The notes below the pieces were generated by a model. That model saw only the letters and a list, made by a program, of their open reading frames with translations. It was not told where the DNA came from and ran no database searches. DNA of 64,000 bases from Uloborus plumipes. Its lineage: Eukaryota > Arthropoda > Arachnida > Araneae > Uloboridae. The translations under genes were made by a program, and so were the position numbers. This document shows positions 21,823-33,970 of this stretch, one piece after another. How positions within the stretch are numbered: the stretch's first letter is position 1; each line of letters begins with the position of its first letter. Location of the stretch: the NCBI GenBank assembly GCA_038373865.1, contig JAXGGA010000020.1, forward strand, positions 419,099 to 483,098. The letters are read 5' to 3'.

Positions 21823-22459
21823 TACCAAATACCAAAGTATTCTTGCGTTTAATAACTTTCCTAAATCAAAGGAGAATACTTTAAATGTATAAGTTTAAGT
21901 AGAAACATAATTTCTTTGAACATAAATGTTTTAATTTTCTGCAATAGTCTCCGTTTGGGAAGAAAATGTTTCTTTTTATTTTTTTCTTTACTCGGAAATG
22001 TTGCATAGTATATTTAATATCCAATGAAAATAATACTTTCGAACCATTTTTCTTTGTATTATTTGACATTATTGTGAAAAAAAAGCGATTAAACCATAAT
22101 CGAATGTGTATGGAATCGCATTAAAATCCTAATATATATTTTCTATTATTATTTTTTCCCTTTTGATATGTTCTGTAAATCCTCGTTTTGATCAGTCGGC
22201 TCTTTAGTAGGTTATAAGAGAGATATTGTTTAAACATAAATGTACATGCTCAATCAATTCTGTGCTTATGCCTCATTTTTTAAGGAAAACTTTGCTGTAT
22301 TAATATAATCAACTAGAAAATGGTTTTGTTTGTTAAAGATATTTATTAAAATACTTAACTATATTTATATACAATATAAATTAAGATGTTCTGCACAAAT
22401 AGTTTTTAAAAATGTCTGAAACTTGGACCTTCCGCGAAGTTCTGCTGTTGTCATTTTAA

Positions 22460-22975
22460 CCCATTAATGCCTGACATTTTGTTTCCAAAGATATTTTGTG
22501 TACTGGTTACAAACAGTGTTTAATGGACAGGAAAAATAATTAAAAAAATGTTACGTAAAAAAATAATTTTTTTATTTAGGAAAGAAAAATCGTCCCTTAA
22601 AAGTTACGATAGACCCCAGAGGATACATATTTTTTTTTTTACCAATTTTTTTTTCTGCCTACGATGTAATATATAAAAAGACATTTTATAAGAAGAAATA
22701 AAATCAGCAATTAACATAAACTGGGAGGCTGGGAATAACTTTGAAACTTAGCTTCTTTTCTTGAGATTGTGAACGATGTCATTTTTGATAAAGATCATAT
22801 TAAAACTGCCACAGAATACACGTTATAATGGTTATGTGTTGCAATCTGTTAATAACGAATTGAAACAATACCAAGGTACTAATTGAACCCTATTATTTGG
22901 CTGAAATGTTCATTTCGGAGAAATTCAGACCCTTTTTTGGACCGTCCCTAAAAAGGGATGCTAGGCATTAATGGG
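22460..22975. mobile_element. piggyBac-type MITE
   Basis: TTAA flanks both sides (22456-22459 and 22976-22979). The ends are the 13-bp inverted repeat CCCATTAATGCCT. The 516-bp interior has no coding motif. The ends differ from those of the element at 19132-20463, so it belongs to another piggyBac lineage. Confidence 0.88.
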
Positions 22976-22979
22976 TTAA

Positions 22980-25125
22980 GTAAACACGAGGGGCTCAATG
23001 TTCATTTTTCCAGTAGGACTGGAGGACTTGGTGGCTTGTACCATATGTAATTAGAGTAATTCGAGGCCGTCAATAAACAGTTGTGATTTAGTCACGTGCT
23101 CTTCATTTAAAATTATAACAGTATTGTTCAGTACTATTGCAACACTAGAAAGTACAAATGGCTCAAATTTTAAAGCCTGCGTTTGCATAAATAATGATCT
23201 AAGACCTATGAGGAACTCAATGTACATATTAATGCAAGGATTGAGCTGAAATTTCTCAGTAGGTATAAATATATAGTGAGGTTATAAAGTGATAATTCAA
23301 AACAAATTCCTTAAATACCTTCTCTTATTTTTTAAAAATAATGGTTTGTTCATACATGGCATTTTAATTCGTCATGCTGGTTCAAATGCTAACATATAAG
23401 TGATTGTTGTCTGTTGCTATAAATAAATGTTATGTCTATTTTTTTTCGTTTAAATATTTGATATTTTGATGTATTTTTTAAAGTTTTGATCAAAAGTAAA
23501 AAAAAAAAAATACTTAACATGAAATAGAAATTATTTCTTCAAAACAAATCTACAGACAGCTTTTGAATATTTTTGTGCACGAGTGGCAAGCCACTTTAAT
23601 AATTTTTAATTGCTTGATTTTTTATTAACTCCAAGCAGCAATTTTCAAAAAAAAAAAAAAAACATAAAATCAACTTCAGAAAAGAAAAGCTTCCTCGAGA
23701 TCAGAATAGGAAATACTTGCCGTGCAATTTTTTCCTGCTTTGAATAATTCTATTGAAATATTTTCGCATTTAAATAAAAAGGAACGATGTGTCTATCACA
23801 AATTCGGTAGATTCTGAATGTGCTGCAAAAAAAGTGAATGACGAGGCAGAACTAAATAACGTAGGATCAAAAATTTTCAGCTTCAGTAGCAAAATATATT
23901 TTGATCCATCAACAAACGTGACATTACAACGAATTCTGCAAACATTTTCTTCCGAATTCAATACTCATTTGTCACAGCTCAAATAAAAATCTTGACCATT
24001 TTCGCAAAGTGACGCCAAGAAAGACATATTTTAAAAAGTGTGACTGATTAATTCACTAAATTAAACGTCTGTCTAACTTTTTCTCGCACCGTGGTGTCAA
24101 ATAAATGCACTTTGAAGATATTTTTTTAATTTATTTATACAAAAACCAGTATCATTATATGACGTAAAATATCTATATAAATTTTTATAGGCAACAGATT
24201 TTAAGCAAAACTTTTTGATTGATGAACGAAATGAACTGTTTTGCAGACTAAATCATGTGTAAAAAAATAAAGCGTTCCAAACATTTTTTTTCTACATAAT
24301 TCGAAAAAAGACTTAGCAAATACATTCTTAACCAAGTAAAACTGCTAACTATGAATCTATATAAACATCAAAAACCGCTATGTTCCGCTTTTTTACTATT
24401 TACTTACTTCTAAACTTTTTACGGAATCAAATAAAACAGTTAGGCGTTCAAGCTATAATTTCATTAAAGTACCGTTAGGAAACATATTGTGGCTAGAAAT
24501 TTCATCTAGTAGAAATGCTTTAAAATATCTTATACTTAAATTAATACTAATTTATCTAACAAACGACTCCTAAAAACTGAGAAGATAAATTATCATAATA
24601 CTTATTAAAATACAAGATCTGTCTAATGGATGTAACAGGTATTTTGTGCACTTGAAGCATTACTCATTTCGCCTCAGCTTTCTGCTTAGTGTCATTTTAT
24701 GTTCTAGCTTTTTTAAACTTGGTTTTCTAGACACTCGACAAAATTTTCAGTTTTTTTTTTTTTTTTTTTGTACTTCGTCAATATTAAAAATGTTCAATAA
24801 TTTTTATATATACCTTGAGTGTCCAACCAAGAGCCAGACTAAAGGACGTTTCTGTTTTTTTTTTTCTGTTAACAAAGTGAAATTCAAGGCATGACTTATG
24901 TTCGAACATCACAGAATAATGGCTTACTTTTAATACATTTTAATTTTTTTTATTGGGAAAGAAACGAAAAACAACATTTAACACTTTAAAAGGAGGAGGT
25001 TAAAAGGAAAAACTTAAAATCTTACTTAAAATCTAAAGTCTTACTTTACCTACAGTATAATGCGAATTCGCGTTGCCCTAACTCACTAAGTGTCAGTATA
25101 TAAAAAAGCGCCAACTTTGAAGAAG
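22980..25125. other. AT-rich intergenic DNA
   Basis: No gene or complete element recognised. Contains several homopolymer runs, such as A at about 23648-23662 and T at about 24753-24770. The overlapping opposite frames at 23770-23986 show no recognisable motif. Confidence 0.5.
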
Positions 25126-25127
25126 CC

Positions 25128-25194
25128 TTCATGACTCCGTTAGAAGCTTCGCTTCGTAAGCCGAAGACGTGAGTTCAATTCCCACCGGTGCCCT
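25128..25194 (+). pseudogene. tRNA-Thr(CGT)-like pseudogene, 5' end missing
   Basis: The anticodon arm CTTCGCTTCGTAAGCCGAAG has loop TTCGTAA with anticodon CGT at 25155-25157. The T-arm GTGAGTTCAATTCCCAC and the acceptor 3' strand CGGTGCCC follow. The expected 5' acceptor strand (a complement of GGTGCC) and a normal D-arm are absent upstream. A T7 run at 25200-25206 resembles a pol III stop. It is a truncated tRNA copy or a SINE head. Confidence 0.6.
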
Positions 25195-25299
25195 GGATCT
25201 TTTTTTCTTATTTTTATGGTGTGAATCTTTCTTATGTTGTCTTGCATGTATATGCAAAAAAGTCCAAACTCTCAAAAAAATGGCCCCAATCTTTCTCTA

Positions 25300-25696
25300 C
25301 ACTGCAAAAAATAATTTATGTTGTTTTTACAGTATAATACAGCTAATTTATAGTAATAAACTAAAAATTGCTAATTTTACAGTAATGATTTGTAAAATTA
25401 TTAATTTTACAGTTTATTACCTTACATTTTACAATTTAAACTTTAACATCTGCTGCTAGTATTACACCGTTGTTTTACCGTATAATACAGCTAAATTTTA
25501 AGGCAATAAACTGTAACATTGCTAACTTTACAGTAAGAAACTTGAAAATTGTTTTTTCAGTTTCTTAAAAATAGTTTTTTCATCTAGTTTTTCAGTTTAT
25601 TACTGTGCATTTTACAGTTAAAACTGTACAGTTTAAAAACTGGAACCTCGGCTGCCAGTATTATACTGTAGAAAAAACAATTATTTTTTTGCACTG
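25300..25696. mobile_element. TA-flanked MITE with internal duplication, copy 1
   Basis: Ends are CACTGCAAAAAATAATT and, in complement, CAGTGCAAAAAAATAATT, flanked by TA at 25298-25299 and 25697-25698. The inside contains two imperfect direct repeats of roughly 180 bp, each with ACAGTATAATACAGCTAA, AATAAACTGTAA-type motifs and a closing CTGC(C/T)AGTATTA. A homologous element is at 37231-37609. Confidence 0.78.
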
Positions 25697-25865
25697 TAGT
25701 GCTTACTAAGGACACAACTACAACAACTTAGAATAATTATGGTTCGAAAAATTTATACATATAAAATATTAATCAGCAGCAAAAATGTATTAATAAAAAA
25801 AAACCTGACTTTTGCTTTAATGTTTTTACATTTCAGAAATAGTAGGTATGTTGCCGTCAGTAATT

Positions 25866-26245
25866 TGGCAGGGTGGTGCAGTGTTTTTGCGTTGACCTTT
25901 TGTGTCCGAGGTTACGAGTTTAATTTCGGATCCAGTAAGCACATTTTTAAGATGTAGAAAAACATGGGCGTATGTGTCCCATGATTATGCTGACAAGGCC
26001 ATGCGTATCAATTGGGCTTGGATGCGCTCACTAAATTATTAGTTTTATTTTGCATTATGAAATCTCTGTGTCGGTGTGGTGAGAAACTGGGGGTAAAGTT
26101 CTTGATCGGTATCGGCTATATCAGCTTTAACGGTAATGACCGATAGTGATGTCACATAACAAGCTGTACCAGCAGCCCCTGGCATTTGCCCTAAGTCTGA
26201 AAAGGCTAGGACTTAATACACAACGCCCATTAAAAACAACACTTA
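25866..26245 (+). repeat. tRNA-derived SINE-like unit
   Basis: GGCAGGGTGGTGCAGTG resembles an A-box; about 45 bases on, GAGGTTACGAGTTTAATTTC resembles a degraded B-box. A less AT-rich body of about 300 bp follows (for example GGTATCGGCTATATCAGC and CCAGCAGCCCCTGGCATTTG), ending in an A-rich, then (TA)n tail just before the foldback element. No matching copy in this window and no target duplication found. Confidence 0.45.
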
Positions 26246-26270
26246 GCTATATATATATTTAAAATTGATA

Positions 26271-27834
26271 CACTAGGTGGCCAAAAGTATCCGGACACTT
26301 TCAAAAATTCACATTTTTACAAATAGCTCGAGAAATATGTGATCAATTGTTCTTTAACTTTAGTCATACAAAATATAATCTTCACCGAACATTTTCAAGT
26401 TGAAATTAAACTACCCTTGCATTTGGGGGACGACAAGAAGGGGGGTTGAAAGAAAAACAGCTTTTTGACCATAACTCTTCGAAATTAGCTCAGAATAACC
26501 TATAAATTTCAGTAATTAATTAGCATATTATGTATAATTACTGTACAAATTTTTATGAACGTACCACTATTACTTCCGAAGATATGAAACATTTTTTAAA
26601 AAACGGCAATTTTATTTGAAGGGTTTTTGCTCATAACACGCAGAGTTTTTGATCAAACCTTATCAAAACTTCAGGAAAAATGACAAAATACAAGAGAAAG
26701 AACATACTAAAACGGTAAATAAAAATATTAAAAATCCGATGAGATATGAGCGTTAAAAGGAAATAATTTTTTACAGCGCATGCGCGAACGACAGAAATTT
26801 ATAACTACAAAAATATTGTAGCCTGGTTTATAATGCATCTTATAAAAAAGTTCCAGTTGAATATCGTAAAAATTGAAAAAGATATCAGTGATCTAGTGAG
26901 CTGTAATTCATTCATTCGCAGACAATAAATAAATGGCAAGTGGTTCTCCACAAATAGTGCGGTGACAATTGAGCATTTTCTTCAATGTTAAATTGTATAC
27001 AGTTTGAAAATTTACATTCGGCATAGAAGTCACACTTCGCCTATTCGGCCAAAAAGACCTTATACGTTGGTGGCCAAAAGTATCCGGACACCCCCTGAAA
27101 CGTTGGTTTTGAACGATGACGCAATAACCTTTAATTTAAAAATAGCTCTTTGTGGACAGACCCTCACTTTTTATGTATTGTCTGGCGAATGAATGAAATA
27201 CAGCTCACTAGATCGCTCATATCTTTTTCAATTTTCATGATATTCAACTGGAACTTTTTTTATAAGATGCAGTATAAATCAGGGTACAATATTTTTGTAG
27301 TTAAAAATTTCTGTCGTTCGCGCATGCGCTGTGAAAAAATATTTCCTTTTAACGTTCATATCTCATCGGATTTTTAATATTTTTATTTGCCGTTTTAGTA
27401 TGTTCTTTCTCTTGTATTTTGTCATTTTTCCTGAAGTTTTGATAAGGTTTGATCAAAAACTCTGCGCGTTGTAAGCAAAAACCCTTCAAATAAAATTGCT
27501 GTTTTTTAAAAAATGTTTCGTATCTTCGGAAGTAAGAGTGGTACGTTCATAAAAATTTGTACCGTAGTTATACATAGTATGCTAATTAATTACTGAAATT
27601 TATAGCTTATTCCGAGCTATTTTCGAAGAGTTATGGTCAAAAAGCGGTTTTTCTTTCAACCCCCCTTCTTGTCGTCCCCCAAATACAAGGGTAATTTAAT
27701 TTCAACTTGAAAATGTTCGGTGAAGCCTGTATTTTGTATGACTAAAGTTAAAGAACAGTTGATCACTTATTTCTCGAGCTATATGTGAAAATGTGAATTT
27801 TTGAAAGTGTCCGGATACTTTTGGCCACCTAGTG
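26271..27834. mobile_element. Foldback transposon, Tc1/mariner-type ends, copy 2
   Basis: Same ends (CACTAGGTGGCCAAAAGTAT and complement), same TA flanks (26269-26270, 27835-27836), and same 1,564-bp length as copy 1 at 10801-12364. The internal third end motif lies at about 27070 in the same direction. Arms are complementary over about 650 bp. The frames at 27004-27377 are part of the arm and centre, not genes. The two copies share structure throughout but differ by many point changes, so they came from one foldback ancestor and not from a recent local duplication. Confidence 0.92.
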
Positions 27835-27836
27835 TA

Positions 27837-30734
27837 CATAATTACTAATAAGATTTCAAACTACAAAGAAAGGCTCTTACGGATGAATTGATATTCTTCA
27901 CATTTGCAAAATTCACTGACCAAATATTTTAAACAACAGGAGCTTTCTGTGATGAAAATGACAACAGAGTGACTTTTATAGGTGATTTATTTTTACTCAG
28001 ACGGCGACTCATCTTTCGATTATGCAATGTTTTCAATGTAGCAATGAAATTTGAAATTCAAATATCATCAATCTTCATTTTCACTTTTCAAACCCATCTT
28101 ATTTCATTTCTTAGCAAAGAGCGATTGAGTGCTCTCTTATTCGCTTTATTTTTCGAATGCATTCGGTTTAATAAAAGAGTAGCTTCGAATCGAGTTCCAA
28201 AGGGAAAAATGATTTTTTACTGACAGGATAAGACGTAAGGTGAAACATTTAGTTTGACGCATTTACTTTCAATACAAAAATTTATTCATCTAAAGTATCG
28301 TTGAGCAATATTGCCCTTCCACGATTAAATTTAGAAAAGCAATTGGTTACTTTATGCGATCTTTTGTCGTTTTGCAATGGAGTTCAGGTATTTTTTAATC
28401 GACAACTACTATATATATCATGTTTTTGTGTGAGGTGTGAAAAACATAATTATACAAATATCTCCTTTTTGATTAATAATTTAAAAAGTTCAACCATGTG
28501 GCTTAGGCACTTTTTGTGTTAACTTCGGTGAAGTTTTGTTTTAATCCCTTCATGACTTTCTGCTTTGCAATTATTTTTAAATATGAGGTTCAATCGAGGT
28601 TTGAATTAGGTCTGTTCACTGAAATATTGCGCAATGGACTGAAAAACGATTGTTAAATTGTTTTGAGTGCATAAGCATCATGTATGGTATCAAATGATGT
28701 CTTCCATAGTTGTTTCAGTATCAGCAAGATTTGATTGCAGTGCATGTTATTTTGATTAAGTGGAATTTCGCTGCTTAAGTTAACTTGACATAATTGATGC
28801 TTACATTATTAGGCATTTTGCTATTTCAGTTCTTATACCTGCTCAAATTAATTAATATTACTAGATGGATAATATAACGTCAAAATGCTTTAAGTTAAAA
28901 TAAATAAACTTTTTCATTTTTTCATTTTCTCAAAATAATTTCCTAATTTTTGTTTTAGACTATGTATTGTGAGAGGTAGCATTTACTCAGAAATGAACAA
29001 TACATCAAAGATAAAATCTCTTAAATGGTTAAAAGAAAGAATTCTTTAAACAACCATTACCCTAATAGAGTTTTATCGATTGAAAACTAGTTTCAAATCT
29101 TTTAAACAATGTAACCAACAACTCTTTTATTTACAGTTCTTTTAACGTTTATTATAAAACCACTCTAAGATCAAATCAAATCCTAAAAGTAAAAGACAAG
29201 ACCTTGGTACAAAGAATGTGAAACAAACAACTTGGAAATGAAAAAGGATGTGTTAAACGGACATTTGTGACATTCAGTAGTCTGTTGGGAGTAGTCAAAA
29301 ATAAATAGGAGCCTTCCTCAGTATCCATTGACACTATTAATGGTTAAAGAAACAGACATCGAGAAATTCCAGATCAGATTTTATTTGAACTACGTGTTTC
29401 ATTCGTAAAATATGGTTCCAGAGTTACTGTACGTTGAAACTTCTTCATTATTGTCACCATTTTATAGAAAAAGGTATTTGTGTGATAATGGGTTTTTCTT
29501 TATTGAAATCGTAGTTCATGCTTTAGTTCAGATATTTATCTAAGTAATTTTTTTTATTAGTGCTGGGTCAAGAAAAATGCTGTGAAAAAAATGATTGTTT
29601 TTGACTCGTTTTGCATATTAACATTTTTATGCAAAATTGGACAAAAAAAAATCGGCTAGGAGATCTCATTGTGTCATGCACAGACTTCAATTAATACTGA
29701 GTTTTTCCTCTTAATATCGTTGTTTGCTTTGAAAATTTAATAATTAGAGTATCTAACTTTGGGCAAAAGTGAAATATATTTTATTTATTTCTCAGAATTA
29801 TTTTATCATATTACTATTAGCAAATGCATGAATGTATACTGTGGGACAAAATAGAAGATTTAAAGAGCTTATGAAGCAATGATTAATTTAGATTTTTGTT
29901 CCTATTAAAGCATACATTTTTGTCAATATTCCCTATTGAGTTTACCAAGTTTGGCGTTTATTTTATTATTAAATAAGACAGTATTTATAACTAATTTATT
30001 TAATTGATCATATAAATGCATCTAGCCTTTGAAGTTTTAAGTATTATGATTATCATCTTCATTTTTTTACCCTTCATTATCTCTCAACAGATGTATTGCA
30101 ATAAATACGGAATGTGTATTTCACCTAATGTAAAGGGGGAAATAAATAAAGAGAGAAAGAAAAGAGGTTACAGAAACATCCCATTTATCATCTTTCGTCA
30201 TTTAAAATTTTTAAATATTTAATTTTTAATAAGCATACATAAGTTCACTTTGATATGAACAATGCAAAAGAAGCTGAAACATTATGTAATATTGCATATA
30301 CGTGTTTCGTGGTTTTTAGAGCCCCTTTTTATATGCAATTTGTCTTCTGCATTGAAAAAAAATATTCGTAACCCCTAATACGTGTGACAGTGGCACATGG
30401 CACACACGGGAGGAGCTAAGAGGCTTAAGCCCCTGCCAGGATCACGAAGATGAACCCTCTTGATTCAAAAATAACATCAAAAAAACTGCTTATAAATATG
30501 CTTTTTGGACTTGACTTTTGGAAATTTTCCGAGTTACAGCACCCACTCCCTCTTTAATTTTACCAAAAATAACTTTTCTAAAATTTCAAATTTGAAAACA
30601 TTTTGAAGGAGGGTCACTTTGCCTTTCGCATCAAACAATCCTAATGAGCAACTGACGTCTGTGTTCAACATTTTTCAAGTGTTTATTAATGTACTTAAAA
30701 AATAATAATATTGGGTTTATTCTTTCATTTTAGT
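27837..30734. other. AT-rich intergenic DNA
   Basis: About 2.9 kb without recognisable gene or element. The small frames at 27969-28522 and 30016-30222 have no family motif and the base composition of their surroundings. Confidence 0.5.
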
Positions 30735-31165
30735 CACAAAAGTATTGTTTTATTGTACTTAACACTTGTTCGTAAGACTGGTGGTATTGAATATTTGTTT
30801 GTTTGTTTATTTCAAATAGGGCTGCGTTTAGCTTCTTGTCATTTGAAGACCTAGTGCATTCCCCCAAGAACGGAACCCACTTTTTCATATGGCACCACCA
30901 TCGGCGGAATGCCATTGCCACGAGAATTTTGACGCCCAGTTTCCCCACTAGATGGATGTACCTGGGCTCTATTTGATGCGAAACAATTTTGCCAAGAGAT
31001 ACTATAAGCCAAACAAGTACTAGAGGGATCTTTTACATGCCTCATAATCATACGACATGGAAGCTGTCGATTTTCTGCCACATGAAAATCCACCGACTGG
31101 AGTCGGGTTTGATCCCTCGCCTTTGGGCGTGAGAGGTCAGCGTCTTAACAGTATAAGCACGTAGA
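30735..31165 (-). repeat. tRNA-derived SINE-like unit
   Basis: On the minus strand the unit begins near 31165 with a tRNA-like part: GTTAAGACGCTGACCTCTCA, an A-box/anticodon-arm segment, then GGCGAGGGATCAAACCCGAC, a T-arm with a near-B-box. A body follows with AAAAGATCCCTCTAGTA and GGCATTCCGCCGATGG, and a tail AAATAAACAAACAAACAAAT at about 30792-30812. Base composition is clearly higher in GC than the surroundings. The minus-strand frames at 30730-31093 lie in the SINE and are not genes. Confidence 0.6.
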
Positions 31166-31169
31166 GTAT

Positions 31170-32138
31170 AAGTACGTAAATTTACAGGGCACCTTTTACG
31201 TATTTAACTAAAAACCATCTTATGAATTACTTCTTAAGAAAGGATAAAATTGTGCTTACTTCCTTATATTTTTTTAAGTATGATGACTTGCATTTATTTT
31301 GAACATATAAAAATTAAAAATGATTTATGAAACATCGAAATTCAGACATCGAAAAGGGTCAAGGTTGGTTACTATATTTAATAACAAAACCTGTGGCAGC
31401 CTTTCCATAAACCCCATTATTAAAAAAAAACATTAGTTACAACTAAAAACTCTTAATTCTAATTTGATCCAAGCATGAATCTTATCTAAATCTGAAACTA
31501 CTTCATCTTTTCATAAAGGTAGAAATTAAACAGATAGGCAAATAACTTTCTTGAAATTTATCCCTGAATAATAAAGGGAGACCCTCATTTTTATGTTCTC
31601 TGTTATGAGTCTTACTTTTATTTGCTTTCGGATGAGAGATTTAAACACTTCAACAAACAAAATTATTAAGGATCGGTAAACACTTAAAAATGTGTATTTT
31701 GTTTTATTTCTTTCCGTAGACAAATTAACTAAGATAAGAAGAGAAAGCAAAGTTTTAAAACGTTCATGGTACTAAAATTCCCAAAGTATTGCTACATAAA
31801 AAATGAAACGGAACTTTAATCATGTCTAGATATCTGCTCTTTGGTCTTAAAGTAAATATTTAAAGTTAGGAAAGAGAAAAACCTCTCTCAAATAAAAATA
31901 AATGCATTTTATATATATCTACATAAAACATACTTTACTGCTCCACTATTAGCCTTTGTACTTGTAGAAACTGTTAAGGTGAATAAAGTGGTATTAAGTT
32001 CTGAAAAACAAGAGCTAAAACAAATATTTTATGAATGATATTTGTTTTATAAAATACCACCGACGATTAAATTATAAATTTGATAAACAATTAAATTGCA
32101 AAATAGGTCATAAAATTCAATTGCGCTTTTTTCTTTGC
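31170..32138. other. AT-rich intergenic DNA
   Basis: Nothing recognised. Confidence 0.5.
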
Positions 32139-32616
<478 letters not shown>

Positions 32617-33807
32617 TCTCTTAATATCGTGTCGGCCCTCCTTTTGCCCGGCGAAGTGCAACAACTCGACGTGGCATGGACTCAACAAGTCGTTGGAAGT
32701 CTTCTGCAGGAATATTGAGCCATGCTGTCTCGATAGACGTCCATAATTGTGAAAGCGTTGATGGGGCAGGATTTTGGGCACGAACAGACCTCTCGATGGT
32801 GTCCCATAAATGCTCAATGGGATTCATGTCGGGCGATCTAGGTGGCCAAATCATTCGTTGGAATTGTCCAGAATTTTCTTCAAACCAATTGCGAACAGTT
32901 GTGGCCCGGTGACATGGCGCATTGTCATCCATAAAAATCCCATCGTTGTTTGGGTACATGAAGTCCATGAATGGCTGCAAGTGATCTCCAAGTAGCTGCA
33001 CATAAGCATTTCCAGTCAATGTTCGGTCCAGTCGCACTAGAGGACCAAGTCCATGCCATGAAAAAACAGCCCACACCATTACGGAGCCACCACCAGCTTG
33101 AACAGTGCCTTGCTGACAGTTTGGGTCCATGGCTTCGTGGGGTCTGCGCCACACTCGAACCCTACCATCGGCTCTTACCAGCTGAAATCGTGACTCATCG
33201 GACCAGGCCACGGTTTTCCATTCATCTAGGGACCAACCGATATGCTCACGTGCCCACGAGAGTCGCTGCAAGCGATGTCGTTCTGTCAGTAAAGGCACTC
33301 GAGTCGGTCTTCTGCTGGAATAGCCCAAGAAATCCAAATTTCTCCGCACAGTTCTAGCAGACACGTCCATTGTACGTCCCACATTGATTTCTACGGTGAT
33401 TTGACGCAGTGTTGCTTGTCTGTTAGAATTTACGACTCTTTGCAGACGTCGCCGGTCTCGATCTTTAAGTGCAGGCGGTCGACCACTGCGCTGTCCATGG
33501 TGGGATGTTATGCCTGAAATTTCATACTCTCGGCACACTCTTGACACAGTGGATCTGGGAATGTTGAATTCTCTAACGATTTCCGAAATGGCATGACCCA
33601 TGCGTCTAGCTCCAACTAACATTCCGCGTTCAAAGTCTGTTAATTCACGTCGTGCGGTCATCATCACGTTAAAACCTCTTCAAATGAATAACTTGAACAG
33701 AAATGAAAGCTCTGTAAAAGCACTGCGCATTTATACCTGTTCTATGCGATGCTGCTGCCATCTGAAAATTTGCATATTGCTATCCCATGACTTTTGTCAC
33801 TTCAGTG
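32617..33807 (-). mobile_element. Tc1/mariner DD36E transposon lacking its 3' end
   Basis: The 5' end of the element lies on the right: on the minus strand it reads CACTGAAGTGACAAAAGTCA from 33807, next to TA at 33808-33809. The transposase gene follows. On the left the element should close with the inverted copy of this end, but the sequence passes from the stop codon (32621-32623) through GAGATATT straight into the (TA)n array. The 3' terminal repeat is therefore missing. Confidence 0.85.
32621..33664 (-). CDS. Tc1/mariner transposase, DD36E type, intact frame
   Basis: An uninterrupted frame of 347 codons from ATG 33664 (the codon before it is GTG) to TAA at 32621, normal full length for the family. 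N-terminal HTH: ERGMLVGARRMGHAISEIVR to about residue 48; a GRP-type hinge SGRPPAL at about 60-66; second HTH to about 110; basic WRRP after it. Catalytic Asp156 (WSDESRF), Asp247 (MDDNAPCH) and Glu284 (SPDMNPIEHLWD) are present with 36 residues between the last two, the spacing of the DD36E (Incomer-type) group. The protein would excise and insert cognate elements at TA in the nucleus. Its own element lacks one terminal repeat, so it could act only on other copies. No frameshift or stop was found. Confidence 0.93.
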   Translation of the reverse strand: MMTARRELTDFERGMLVGARRMGHAISEIVREFNIPRSTVSRVCREYEISGITSHHGQRSGRPPALKDRDRRRLQRVVNSNRQATLRQITVEINVGRTMDVSARTVRRNLDFLGYSSRRPTRVPLLTERHRLQRLSWAREHIGWSLDEWKTVAWSDESRFQLVRADGRVRVWRRPHEAMDPNCQQGTVQAGGGSVMVWAVFSWHGLGPLVRLDRTLTGNAYVQLLGDHLQPFMDFMYPNNDGIFMDDNAPCHRATTVRNWFEENSGQFQRMIWPPRSPDMNPIEHLWDTIERSVRAQNPAPSTLSQLWTSIETAWLNIPAEDFQRLVESMPRRVVALRRAKGGPTRY

Positions 33808-33861
33808 TATATATATATATATATATGCGAAAGACATTGAAGAAAGATAGATTTTTCTCTA

Positions 33862-33970
33862 ATGAATTTACCAGTGTAAGTCGACATTCTCCAAGTTCAG
33901 TCTGTTGAGGTAATACACACATGCTACCTCAACAGAACTTGGAGAATATCGACTGACACCGGTTACTCAT
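33862..33970. repeat. Inverted repeat, about 45-bp arms, 12-base loop
   Basis: TTACCAGTGTAAGTCGACAT (from 33868) with the following CTCCAAGTTC and CTGTTGAGGTA is mirrored by TACCTCAACAG, GAACTTGGAG and CGACTGACACCGGTTA on the right. The arms differ by one 3-4 base indel and a few substitutions. It may be a small palindromic MITE; no duplication of flanks was seen. Confidence 0.75.

Noticed and set aside
32676..33357. Plus-strand and alternate minus-strand frames over the DD36E gene
   Set aside because: Antisense or out-of-frame shadows of the 347-codon transposase.
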